A stretch of 64,000 bases of DNA from Isoetes taiwanensis (GCA_021234155.1 JAJEKV010000222.1:62001-126000); one strand, 5' to 3'; shown: positions 11,401 to 21,206, counted from the first letter of the stretch. A program made the numbers and translations. The notes: generated from the letters alone by a model not told the origin.

Positions 11401-12859
11401 TTTTTGGATAGATTGGTTTTAAAAACTTAATGAAAGAAGTCGGACGGGTCTTCGTCATTATTATTTGTATGTGTCAAGAATATTTCAAACCTTGATTTTG
11501 TGTTTTCTTGAAATTCAAATTCTCTATTTCGTCATGTAGAAACGGCTATTTCTTCGCATTTCGGCCAGATCCGCCGACCTTCCGACTGCTATTAGGCTTA
11601 ACTCAGGAGATGTCTTCTAAAGTGAATCGAGGTCGGCGGACGAACGAGGGAGGCGGTGGAAGAGGAATCCCTAAACCCTCTTCTCAAGTTTCAGAGGACG
11701 TTGATCGAGAATACGTAATACACGTAACCCTATTCAAGGTATTTAATTTGCTACGAATACACCTTTGTGTGGAGAGTATTATGTTTTGCATGAATTTGAG
11801 ATATTTCCTTGCCTTCAGTTAATATGCTTTGCATGAGTTTGAGTTATTATGCTTTGCATGAATTTTAAGTATTAACATCAGTTAATGCGCTCGATTGTCC
11901 GCTCAGAGAACATAATTTTGCTCATTTTATATATAGAATATAGCGGTGTTAGGCAGTTGGAGATAGCAATGTTCAATGAGGTTAAATAGTGTGAAATATG
12001 AGCTACCAACACGCCAAGCGCGGATTTGTACTAATTTAGGTTTAAAATGCCAAGCGTGATCTCTTGTTCCTCGAAAAGTACTCTAAAAGTGCTCATCTTG
12101 TTTTGCAATTGCTCAAGAGGAAGAAAACCCCTAATAATTAGGGTTCTAATCCTGCCAAGAAAGCAAGGGCAGACGACCCGGATGCGCATACCATATGATC
12201 TCACCTTAGATGATGAAGGGCCGATTCTTATAGCAACCAACCACCTTTTCGCCACGAAGAGGAAATGGACGAGGGTGCCGAAAGTGGTACGTTGACCTTG
12301 CCAAGACAAATGACAAGCTCGACTTAACTCTCTTCGAGGAAAAAGGAGGAAGCACAAGATGGCCAAACAAGGGATCCTAATCTCTTGTGAGGAAGAGGAT
12401 GACACCAATCGCAAATTGCTCTTGGAGATTACACGTAGCGTAAGAAAGATCCGCTGCCGGACTTACTCACCGTAGAGCTAACTGCATACAAGGATACGTT
12501 CATGAAGACAGATGTGAGCGGTGAGACATGTTTTAAGTATGGTTGGCCAACCAATGTAGCGATTACGCCAATATCTATTTGCCAAGGGTTACAAACTGTG
12601 CGTAGAGGCATGTTCACTAAACCGACACCAAGTCACTATTTGCGGCCAAGCTAGGAATTAGCCGATTTGAAAGCTTCTAAGAGGGTCCTAGATCTAGGGA
12701 AGGATGTTCAACCTGCAGTTGTGTCGAAGGCATGGAGGCTACATTTTTTGAGAATGAAACGGACAGAGTGGCGCTAACTAGAGGCCATGAACAAGTTGAA
12801 TAAATACTCGACCATTATCCATTGGGTCTTAAGGAAACTTTTGCGATCCATGTGAAGTC

Positions 12860-13210
12860 CCTCATCCGTTCACCAAGCTCCATTTATGTTAGCGTAAGAT
12901 ATGATCAAAGACATGCCATGGAGATTGTTCCGAGCATGATTAGTAATCCAGTCAAATGCCTATGCCAAACGGATGTGTTACCTTGGGATATGATCTCGAA
13001 CAAGCCTGGCTTTGTGGGGCGAACTTCCGTGGAGTTAATGTTAAATGAAAATATTAAATTCATTCGTCATCGACGGGCGGCGATTCTGTTGAGGCATGAA
13101 GGCCCTCATCAGCGGCGAGTAACAAACCAGGCAAAAACGCCGTTCTACAATCACTATGCATTATAGGAGGTGTCAGATCTTGGATGCCAATACTTCACCT
13201 GCAGATTTGG
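12860..13210 (+). other. ParB/sulfiredoxin-like domain segment, copy A
   Basis: The first part is IYVSVRYDQRHAMEIVPSMI (near 12,880-12,940), then NP...DVLPWD. A frame starting at 13,063 reads FVIDGRRFC, a stop, then GMKALISGE, and ends RCQILDANTSPADLVRLAQ (about 13,155-13,215). The order 'arginine-tyrosine ... residues scanned for a SMI helix ... VIDGRR...A..AL ... later NTSPADLVRLA' resembles the ParB-type nucleotide-hydrolase/nuclease fold, where GxxR is the signature. Copy B has RRYDKQHAMEIVNSMIENPG at 63,880-63,940. The family assignment is tentative and made by eye. Confidence 0.3.
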
Positions 13211-13295
13211 TGAGATTAGCGCAACTTTGAATGAAATGGGAAGACATTTCTATACAAAAGGTAACTAATCGCATCTATTCCAATGCATTTTAATA

Positions 13296-13618
13296 TTCAC
13301 GCCAGCGTGTTTTCAAATCAATCAATTCACGCCCGGTGTTTTCAAATCTACCGGTTTCATAAGTTGTATTCCATGGCGCAGTTCAAATCAAACCAATTCG
13401 GGTGTTTTCAAATCAACGGAATTCACGCCAGCGTGTTTTCAAGTCAACCAATTGATTTGAAAACACCGGGCGTGAATTGATTGATTTGAAAACACGCCGC
13501 GCGGAATTGGTTTGATTTGAAAGCACGCTGGCGTGAATTGCATTAGTAACTTTATTCATTTCACGCCAGCGTGATTTTTTCTCTTGATCAATTCTATTCA
13601 AATCGGCGGCGTGTTTCT
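13296..13618. repeat. Array of palindromes with TTTTCAAATCAA spacers (copy A, cluster 2)
   Basis: Seven or more units of an 'ATTCACGCC.GCGTG' core joined by 'tttgaaaacac' or 'ttttcaaatcaa' spacers occur in both orientations within 320 bases, for example 13,297-13,312, 13,326-13,338, 13,425-13,437, 13,463-13,475, 13,522-13,536 and 13,560-13,572. Inverted neighbours can form long cruciforms. The array lies where the long gene appears to have an intron. Confidence 0.65.
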
Positions 13619-14551
13619 ATTCTATGATACCGATTCAATATGCGTACTATTGCAGTCCATACGTTGAACAAGCTGCGCCACTACAACAACGATTGGGTGG
13701 AATATGGCTGCCCATTGCCCACCGCAGGGCGGGTCAAAGTCCGAGGCATTCTGCCGCCGGAACGGACTCCATGCATAAACAATTATCTGAGAAGAAGAAG
13801 ACCGCAAGAAAATCAAAGAAAAAGGTGGTGATGACATTGCGAGATCCTTTTTCGAAAAGCTCATCCGGCCAGGTCGGACCAACAGACTTCGTATAAGATT
13901 GTGTTTTGTAAGGAGGGCGATGGCTCAAATTGGAATGAATCGGGGCTTTTATGCACAAGGGAAGTCCCGGATACTATGGGTAGGGTGCCTCCCGGTTGAT
14001 GTAAGCATATTTGACTTGAATGTGTGAGAGATGAGAAAGACTCAGGGGCTAGACGACGCTGAGACCATTTGGGTTTTAGACCAGTGCTTAAAGAAGGAAG
14101 TCTTATACAAGAAGGGTGCTTTCACCAAGGATAGGATGTCCTTCGTTGAGTGCTGCAGCCATGTAAAGGATGTACGTACAATGAAGTCGGGATGGGAGTC
14201 GAGTTACAAAGGCTATCGGGGATGTGGCATTATCCGAAATTGGATTCTTTGGACAAATACAAGGTCAGTAATGATGACATCAAGAAGTTTGTATTCTGGT
14301 CAAAGGACTTCCTAAAGAATTGGAAGGCTAAAAATACAAAACATAAGGAGACTCTACCCCCTAAGGTACTGGCGGAGTTGAGAAGAAAAGTGGCCCTTGT
14401 GAAGAAGATTACTGGAGAAGACGACGCCGCCCAAGATGGGTCTCCATTGGGTACAAAGGTCTCTTGCCGAATCAACTTCGGCCTTAAAAATATATCACTC
14501 TTTGTGTTGGACGGGGGGGTGGGAGAGGAGATATGGGCATGAACCAAAGGA

Positions 14552-15110
14552 CTACAGCGACTTCTTTACCACCAGAGTATAGGATTGACAACCGAGAGGT
14601 CCTTCACTATTGTCATCGTTTTGTCCTTGGTGAGTCACATCTGCATGCACTATCCGGCGCTCATGATCCGGGTGCCTCAAAGTTATTAGGGAGGGATGCC
14701 TAATATATGATGTTAAGGATAATGAGTCGCGAGCGGCCATCTAAAAGATGGCACATGTGATCTTCATTATGATAGCCATGCTATCGGGGCGGCGAATATG
14801 ATATTGCTAAGGCCAAGGGTGACAATAGCGGTGCATGGGAATGTTTTCTTCTCGATGATCCGGACTTAAGAACTATATTCTTTCATACGGATCGGGGATC
14901 GTCGTAAGCGAGGATGAGTCGAAGAGGATGAGGATCGGGACCCCCTCCTAAGTGGGGAAATCAAGCACGAAGCTACAAACTAAGGAGAAGGGCCCCTTAA
15001 ATAAAAATGGATTTCCCCGCCTATGGTGCTTACCTCGCCGCAGGCATTTGCTCCAATTGATACAACTTTGCTTGGAGCTTCATGTTGAGGTTATATTGCC
15101 CGAGAGGCTC
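14552..15110 (+). other. Degenerate coding-like stretch, no recognisable domain
   Basis: Plus-strand frames contain protein-like phrases (for example NREVLHYCHRFVLGESHLHAL near 14,595 and GAWECFLLDDPDLRTIFFH near 14,832) broken by stops and shifts. It is probably the middle of the long copy A gene. I could not assign a family. Confidence 0.3.
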
Positions 15111-15727
15111 TTATGGGTGCAAGAAGATGTCCACCGCTTTGTGAGTGATGAGCAGGCCAAAGACTTTCTTGAACCATTCCTCATGCATGTGCTTGCCAAG
15201 TCTCCTAAAGGTCCTTATGGCAACACGAAATCATCAGCAATCAAAAGTGTAGACTTGTCCAACGGGGAAAGTGGGCGTTGCTTACGGTGAGGGACCTAGT
15301 ATCTGCGGCGATAAGGAAAGCAAGAATGAACAAATATTTTGCTAAACCGGGCATTTGCTCAAAGTACTGATGATGGCGGTAACTTAGGGAATATTTTTGC
15401 CCACATTGCGGGTGATGCAAGCAACAAAGAGTAGATTCACAAGGTTAACAATGAAGTAATTTGGAAACCTAAAATGAAGGCAACCAAAGGCGCTCTAGTG
15501 ATTCACGTGGTTTGCCAAATCAATAGTAAAATAATGTGTTGTTGATTGTGAAGGACGCAATGGAACTAATAGAAAATAACAATTCTAATCAAATGTAAGA
15601 AGACGAAGATTAAGGGTGGCGAAGGGAGAATGACGCCGGCGACAAAGCAAATAAACCGAAGATGATAGGTATGGCCTTGCCTACCGAAATAGCCACACAA
15701 GATTTAATTTGTATTACCTTTGAATTA

Positions 15728-15822
15728 AATCGCCAAAGCGTGCTTTGATTATTTTAGTTGTCAACTAAATCACGCCGCATTTGGTTATGACTATTTTCAA
15801 ATCACGCTTGGCGGCGTTTGTA
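15728..15822. repeat. Palindrome group (copy A, cluster 3)
   Basis: CGCCAAAGCGTG (15,731-15,742), CACGCCGCATTTG (15,770-15,782) and CACGCTTGGCGGCGTTTG (15,803-15,820) repeat the ACGCC/GGCGT core. They lie between decayed exons, as in cluster 2. Confidence 0.45.
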
Positions 15823-15890
15823 TTGTTTGTGTTATCGTGATCTTGCTGACCCGGATACATGTTTGATGTTTTGACTTCCATTGCGTTTCT

Positions 15891-16400
15891 AAGAAGGTTG
15901 TGGTGTTCGACCTAAGCGGAGTCCTTTGCAAGACTTTTAGAAAAAATAAAGTGGCTAGAAAGTAGAGTTTCATCGGACACCCGGTAGAATCAAACACCAA
16001 GTGGATCTATCATGACAAGACTTGAAGGAGATGCTAGACGAGGCATTCAAGGTTATTTCGAGTTGGTATTTGGTCATCCATGGAACTAAGGAACATCAAG
16101 GATACTTTGGAGGCCGGGGAAATGCGTAGACATTGGTTGACCCTTTGGGATCGGAACAAATGTGTGAAGTTCACTAATCCCAAGGATCCAACGGGCAAGC
16201 CTATCTTCATCAAACACTTGAGTAACATGATGGGCCGAACTTGGTATCGAGAATAAGGATGATATAATCATAGTGGATGATGATGCTCTCAAATGCTTCT
16301 ACAATCAAGCGCAGACCCTGAATCCACCATCTTACGATCCAAAAAACTTTCGTGACATGATGATTTTTGGTGAAGTTTGTGTCTATTATGCATAATTTGG
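15891..16400 (+). other. FCP1-like HAD phosphatase domain, copy A (broken)
   Basis: 15,891-15,962 reads KKVVVFDLSGVLCKTF, matching HAD motif I of the FCP1/SCP type, with S in place of the second Asp of DxDx(T/V). From 16,062 the frame reads VGIWSSMELRNIKDTL...LTLWDRNKC...IFIKHLSNMM, matching the WSS...N and WD..(Q/N)C segments of plant FCP1-like proteins. A +1 shifted frame from 16,258 reads DDIIIVDDDALKCFYNQAQT, motif III (VDD). The order and spacing are those of the family. One internal stop and shifts mark it as decayed. A second FCP1-like domain, sharing GIWSSM exactly, sits in the unrelated transposon at 37,803-38,510. Confidence 0.6.
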
Positions 16401-16469
16401 CTATGGGGAAGACGGTGGGTGAAGTGTTAGATTCGTACCAGGCTGGATAGAACGGTGACATGGAACCAC

Positions 16470-17177
16470 ACCTTGTTAAACACGTGGAAAAACATGGATT
16501 GATCCCTTTAATGTTTTATTGAATATATGATATTTTTTGTATGATATTTGTGCCATGTATCGATAATTTTAGTCTGAAATTGCCTCGCAAATAATGCAAT
16601 CTGTTGTTATCAAACCTAATATTATCATCTATCGAAAGCAAGCAATTTTGGTCTCATTTATGTTAGCAACTTGCTCTTCATTTTCTGCATATTTCAATTC
16701 GTGATATGAAAAGTCACCACGTGAATCGCAACCTTTATGTTATTTTTGAAGTAAAAAAAAAAAAGGTTAAAAAAAACAAAAACCCCCTAGAAGACAATAG
16801 CAGGTTGGCGTGATTTTGGAGTTGACATAATCCCAATTTAATTGGATGATGGTTGGGACCACAATAAGACCCTGCTGACTGAGTTAATGACTGCACGGCA
16901 GAAAGCAAACTTGTAGATGACACGAGGCAAATGCTAGAACAAACCAACGTGGAGCTGGCCTTGGCCCGAATTTCGCCTGATTAAATTTTGAGGACAATAA
17001 TGCACATTTACGTAATCGACAAAGGCTTGGCGACTCTTGATCCCTTACATCTAAGTACAGAGGACGCAGTTGCAGCTTAGGGCCGAGAGTACCTGTATGA
17101 CCGCCAATGGCGTAACATCCTAAACATTGTTATGAGGGTTTGCACAATATGCTAAGATGGACTTTCTTAGGTGGGAC
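16470..17177. other. No gene seen
   Basis: AT-rich sequence with an A run at 16,754-16,764. No protein-like frame, RNA gene or repeat recognised. It contains the unlocated right end of element copy A. Confidence 0.4.
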
Positions 17178-17310
17178 TAGTAATGGTGCCCAGCGGTGCT
17201 AGGCATAAGTTGGGAATCTATATGGATGAAAACCTATTCAGCTCAGACTCCTTTTCATAAATCTAATATAATAGAAACCAAGCCCTGCATTGCTGAGCTT
17301 TAAGAGGCTT
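17176..17310 (-). repeat. Left terminal inverted repeat of the fold-back element
   Basis: Read on the minus strand it ends in a hairpin (GCCTAGC-ACC-GCTGGGC, one mismatch) followed by ACCATTACTAG|T, a Helitron-type 3' end. The reverse complement matches 21,075-21,205 over most of its length with scattered substitutions. Confidence 0.7.
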
Positions 17311-19115
17311 TTATGCATTCGACACCCTTTCTCTCGACACCCTTTCTCTTCCCTTTGCCTTTTACTCTATTTCACATTTCCCTTTTCCCTCGTTTCCCTA
17401 CACACTTTCCTTTTTCCTTTTCCATTTTTTCTTATTTTTCCTACACATCTTCTTTTTCCCTTCTTTCTTTTTTCCTTTTTTACCCCCTTCTCCCTTCACT
17501 TCCCTTCACTTTCCCCTTTCCCCTTTCCCCTTTCCCCTTTTCCCTTTTCCCTTCCCTTTTTTTTCTGACGGGTTTTTCCCTTTCTTTTTCATCATTTCCT
17601 CGCCCTTCCCATTTTTTCCTTTCTTTTTCCTCTTCCTTTTTCTTTTCCTTTTCACTTTCCCTTTCCCTTTTCCCATGGCTTTTTTTCGTTCTCTTTTCCC
17701 CACATTTTTATGTGCCCTTTTTCTTCCTTTCCCCATCCTCTTCCTCTTTATCCCTTGCCCTTTTCCGCTTTTCTTTTCCCATTTCCCTCTCCCCTTTTCC
17801 TCGTGCTCCTTTTTCCTTGCCTTTCCCCCTTTTCACCTTCCTTTTTCTTTTTTCCTTTCCCTTCCCTTTTCATTCTTTCGCCACCCTTTCACTTTTCCCC
17901 GTGCCCTTTTTCCCTTTCATTTCTCCCTTTTTTTTCCTTTTCTCTTTTCCTATGCCTCTTTCCATTCCCTTTTCTCTACCTTTTTTATGTGCCCATTTTC
18001 CTCCTTCCCCACCCTCTCCTCCTTTTCCCTTTTCTACTTTCCCCTTTCCTCTGCTCTTTTTCCCCTTTCCTCGCTCTTTCCCTCTTCTTTTTTTTCCCGT
18101 TTTCCTCTTTCTCTTGTTCAATTCCTTGCTCCTCACCCTTCTCCTGTTCCCCTTTTCTCCCTTCCTTTTCCTCCTTTTCTGACCCTTTTCCTCTTTTCCT
18201 TTTCTCGGCCTTTTTCCCTTTCTTTTTTTATAATGGACTTTTTCCTTTTCGTTTTCCTCCTTTCCCGATCCTTTCCCTCTTTCTCTTTTACCTGTGCCCT
18301 TTTTACCTTTCCTTCACCCTTTCTCCCTTCCTTTCCTTTTCCCATGCCCTTCCCACATTTTTTCTCTTTCCTTTTTTTCTATGCCCGTTTTCCTATTTTC
18401 CCCAGCCTTTTCCCTCTTCCCCTTTTCTTTTTTCTATGTCTTTTTTTTTCGCTTCCTTTTTTTTTCCCTTTCTTCACCTTTTTCCTCTTTCCTTTTTTTT
18501 TCTCTTGCCCTTTGCCCCTTTCCTTTTTTCATTTCCCTCTTTCCTTTGTCTAATGCCCTTTTCGGGTTCCATTTCCTCCTTTGCCCCTCCTTTTTTCATC
18601 CTGCTTTCACTTTTTCCCCCTTTCCATGTCTTTTCCACCTTCCCTTCTCCTGTTCCCCCTTTTCCCTGCCCTTTTCCGCATTTTCCCAACCTTTCACTCT
18701 TTTCCTTTTCTCGATGCCCTTTTCCTTTCCTTTCCCTCTTTTTTTTCCTTTCCCATGCCATTTTCCGTCCCTTTTTCTTCTTTCCTCACTCTTTCCCTTT
18801 TTTTCTCCTTTTCCCATGCTCTTTTTCCCTTTTCTTTTCCCATGCTCTTTTTTCCCTTCGTTTTCCCATTCTTGACCCTTTTCCCCTCTTTGCCTTTTCT
18901 CCTATGCCATTTCCCTTTCCTTTTTCCCTTTACCTCTTCTCCTTTTCCTCATTGCCCTTTTCTTAGGTTCCTTCCGCCTCCCCTTTCCCTTTTCATGCAT
19001 TTTCTCTTCTCTTATCCCCCCTTTTCCCTTTCTCTTTTTCCTTTTCCCCTGCCTTTTTGCCCCTTCGTGTTCTCTCTTTCCTCCTCCCTTCCTCCCCCTT
19101 TCTTTACCCTTTTCC
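17311..19115 (+). repeat. Polypyrimidine arm (CCCTTTTC-type, about 1.8 kb)
   Basis: Nearly every base is C or T, with rare A or G in recurrent phrases such as 'cccatgccctttt'. Locally it is made of CCCTTT and CCCCTTT blocks. Pyrimidine-only DNA cannot contain stop codons in that sense, which explains the very long Phe/Pro/Ser/Leu frames. Mirror-symmetric homopyrimidine tracts can adopt triplex (H-DNA) structure. Confidence 0.8.
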
Positions 19116-19231
19116 CATAAGAGATCAAAATATGATCAATCACGGTGGTAGGAAGTTGTGCGAGAAATCTAGGCCTTTGGATGCACCTAAATGATCTTGG
19201 CCATTCAAATTAGGGCTTGATCCAATCCAAG

Positions 19232-19321
19232 ACTTACGGTATAACATTATAATATAAGATGGTATACGTTGGGATGTGGCCACCGGTTCCATATCTTATA
19301 TTATAAAGTTTTACCGTAAGT
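19232..19321. repeat. Central stem-loop of the fold-back element
   Basis: ACTTACGGTATAACATTATA... (19,232-19,260) pairs with ...TATAAAGTTTTACCGTAAGT (19,292-19,321), leaving a loop of about 31 bases (19,261-19,291). The stem extends outward as a weaker inverted repeat to 19,119 and 19,430. Confidence 0.75.
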
Positions 19322-19430
19322 GTTGGACCATGCCTTAATGTAGATGGCTCAGATTATCAGATTGCATCCGAAAGCCAAGTTTTATCGCATGACTTTCCAC
19401 CATTGTGATTGGTTATCGCTTTGATCTCTT

Positions 19431-21060
19431 AAGAGGAAAAGAAAAAGGAAAAGAAAAGGGAGGAGGAAAGGGGAAAGTGAAGGGTAAAAAGGCACGAGGA
19501 AAGGGGGAAGAGGGAAAGGGGAAACGGGAACAAGGGGAAGAAAAAAAGGGTGAGGAAAGGAAAAAATAGCATGGAAAAAAGGAAAAAATAAGGTAAAAGA
19601 AAAGAGGGAGGGAGAAAAAGAAAGGAAGGAAGGAAGGAAGGAAGGTTCTTTTATCGTCCGTGGAGGCCAATCGGCCTCCGCGGACGGAAAAAGGGCAACT
19701 GGAAAAGGGGAAGAGGGAAAGTGTGAGGAAAGGAGGAAAAGGGAAGGGAAAAATGGTGGAGAGACAAAAAAAACATGGGAAAATAAAAAGGAAAAAACAA
19801 AACGAAAAACGAGGAGGAAAGGGGAAAAGGGAATGGAAAAAGGGCACGAGGAAATGGGAGAGGAAAATGGAAAAGAGGAAGAGGGGAAGGGCACGACAAA
19901 ACTTTGAAGAAGAATAAGGTGAGGAAAAGAAAAAAAGAAAGGAAAAAAGAGCATGGGAAAGGGGAAAGGAAAACAAAAAAGGGGGATAGGGAAATGGGGA
20001 AAACAGAAAAGGGGAAGAGGGTGAGAAATGAGGAAAAGGAGCACGTAAAAAGGGTGAGGAAAAAGGAATGAAAAAAGGTATGGGAAAATAAAAATGAAAA
20101 GAGAAATGGAACAGAAAGAGGGAAAGAAAGGGAAAAAGGGCACATGGAAAAGGAGAAGAGATAAAAAACGAAGGCAAAGGAAAAAGGAAAAGGGAGGCAA
20201 AAAGGAAGGGGAAAGAAAGGGAAAAAGGACGCGAGGAAAAAGGTGAGGAAAATAGGAAAGAGAACGGGGAAAAGGGCAAGGGAAAAATGGAAGAGGCAAA
20301 GGGTGAGCAAAGGGAAAGAAAGCAAGGGAAAAAGAGCATAGAAAATGGAAAAAGAAAAAAGAAAAAGGGGAATAGGGAAACAGAAAAAATGGAAAGGGGG
20401 AAGAGCGTGAGGAGAGGAAAGGGGCATGTAAAAAGAGTAGGAAAAAAAGAATTGAAAAAGGCATGGGAAAAGGAAAGTGGAAGAGAAAAGGAAAAGGAAG
20501 TAGGAAGGGAAACGGGAAAAAGGCACGGGAAAAAGGGAAAGGGCAGAAGAGAAAGGATGAAAAAGGAAGGAAAAATAAAACTGAGATGAAAAGGGGGCGG
20601 GGGATGAAAGAAAAAAGGGTACAAGAAAAAAGGGAGAGAGAAATGGAAAAATAACGGGCATGGAATAAAAAGGGAAAGGAAGAAAAAGGCCACATGAAAA
20701 AGATGGGGAAAAGGAAACAAAAAAAGGGCATAGGTAAAGAGAAAGAGAAAGGGAAAGGGAAAGGGAAAGGGAAAGGGAAAGGGAAAGGGAGAAAGGGCAC
20801 GAGAAAATTAAGAAGAAAGGGGAAAGAGTGAAAAGGGAAGGGAAAAAGTCCATCAGAAAAAGAGAAAGGGAAAAACAAAAAGGGGAAAAGGAAGGGAATG
20901 AAAGGGGAGGGAGAAGGGGTTAAAAAAAAGAAAAAAAGGAGAAAGGAAAAAGAAGACGTGTAGGGAAAACATGAAAGAAGGAAAAGTAAAAAAGAAAATG
21001 CATAAGAGAATGATGAAAAAAGAAACGCAGGATAGAGCAAAAGATAAAAGGAAAAGGGTG
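19431..21060 (-). repeat. Polypurine arm (GGGAAA-type, about 1.6 kb)
   Basis: Nearly pure A/G, the inverted partner of the left pyrimidine arm. It includes eight or more consecutive GGGAAA units near 20,747-20,797. G-run spacing is compatible with G-quadruplexes. A 35-base hairpin with a GAAGG tail is inserted at 19,622-19,687. Confidence 0.8.
19622..19687 (-). mobile_element. Retroelement 3'-tail hairpin with (CCTT)n tail
   Basis: On the minus strand, a near-perfect hairpin (19,687-19,653; CGTCCGYGGAGGCC stem, AATC-type loop, one mismatch) ends in GATAAAA and continues into repeated CCTTCCTT. The same hairpin-plus-microsatellite arrangement ends the LINE at 44,570-44,635. It therefore looks like the 3' end of a heavily truncated copy inserted in the purine arm. 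Confidence 0.55.
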
Positions 21061-21178
21061 TTGAATATACAAAAACCTATTATCGCACAGCAATGCTGGA
21101 CTTAGTTTCTATTATATTAGATTTATGAAAAGGAGTCTGAGATGAACAGGTTTCAGTCCACACAGGTTCCCAACGTAT

Positions 21179-21206
21179 GCCCAGCAATGCTGGGCACCAT
21201 TACTAA
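21179..21206 (+). mobile_element. Helitron-like 3' terminus at the right end of the fold-back element
   Basis: The hairpin GCCCAGC-AAT-GCTGGGC (21,179-21,195) is followed by ACCATTACTAA. It has CTAA where the others have CTAG, and is followed by A rather than T, so it is a variant or decayed end. Confidence 0.5.

Larger units (their letters stand above)
11611..16460 (+). pseudogene. Long multi-exon gene: RGG start, ParB-like segment, FCP1-like HAD end (copy A, degenerate)
   Basis: Exon 1 starts at ATG 11,611 (MSSKVNRGRRTNEGGGGRGI) and is followed by a GTATTT donor near 11,737. Coding resumes near 12,100-12,160. The matched phrases KQGILISCEEEDD (12,366) and EAMNKLNKY (12,783) align with KQGILITCEEHDD (63,388) and EAMSKLKKY (63,773) in copy B. 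A ParB-like region follows (12,880-13,200), then an intron carrying palindromes (13,262-13,620), more coding (13,640-14,545 with FVFWSKDFLKNWKAKN; 15,110-15,290 with FLEPFLMHVLAKSPKGP), another palindrome-bearing gap (15,700-15,830), and an FCP1-like domain (15,891-16,400). Many stops and frame changes make this copy non-functional. Treating it as one gene rests on consistent strand and on collinearity of its first third with copy B. Confidence 0.45.
4536..16470. mobile_element. Large multi-gene element, copy A
   Basis: Collinear with the region from 55,323 to the window end. Homology starts abruptly at 'accatcattcaattaaattg' (4,539 and 55,327). The shared order is: minus-strand transposase-like gene, small plus-strand genes, a minus-strand gene, then a long plus-strand gene that opens with an RGG exon. 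The two copies are clearly diverged at nucleotide level and most genes in copy A are broken, so this is an old copy. The right boundary near 16.47 kb is only the end of recognisable coding. Terminal inverted repeats and a target duplication were not found. Two adjacent element families duplicated together is the alternative, but conserved order, orientation and spacing favour one unit. Confidence 0.6.
17178..21205. mobile_element. 4-kb fold-back element with pyrimidine and purine arms
   Basis: The left end (17,178-17,310) and the right end (about 21,070-21,205) are inverted repeats of about 130-150 bases. Both include 'tctattatattagatttatg', 'aaaggagtctgag' and the terminal hairpin with CACCATTACTA. 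The left arm (about 17,311-19,115) is almost pure C/T, and the right arm (about 19,431-21,060) almost pure A/G. The middle (19,116-19,430) is again an inverted repeat around a stem-loop, so the whole 4 kb is one imperfect palindrome centred near 19,276. No coding capacity is credible. It may be a fold-back transposon, a Helitron-type derivative, or an inverted duplication of a shorter element. No target duplication was seen. Confidence 0.7.

Noticed and set aside
13296-13618. CRISPR array
   Set aside because: Spacing is irregular, units occur in both orientations and spacers are themselves repeated; the context is a plant nuclear genome.
17290-19120. Very long open frames rich in Phe, Pro, Ser and Leu (up to 418 codons, plus strand)
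   Set aside because: Pyrimidine-only DNA has no stop codons in that sense, so openness is compositional. All three frames are open together and no protein-like pattern exists.
20740-20800. GGGAAA repeats as an interstitial telomere
   Set aside because: Plant telomeres are TTTAGGG-type. The tract lacks the T and is part of the purine arm.
19382-21040. 552-codon open frame on the minus strand
   Set aside because: Same artefact in the inverted purine arm. It runs through the inserted hairpin without any domain.
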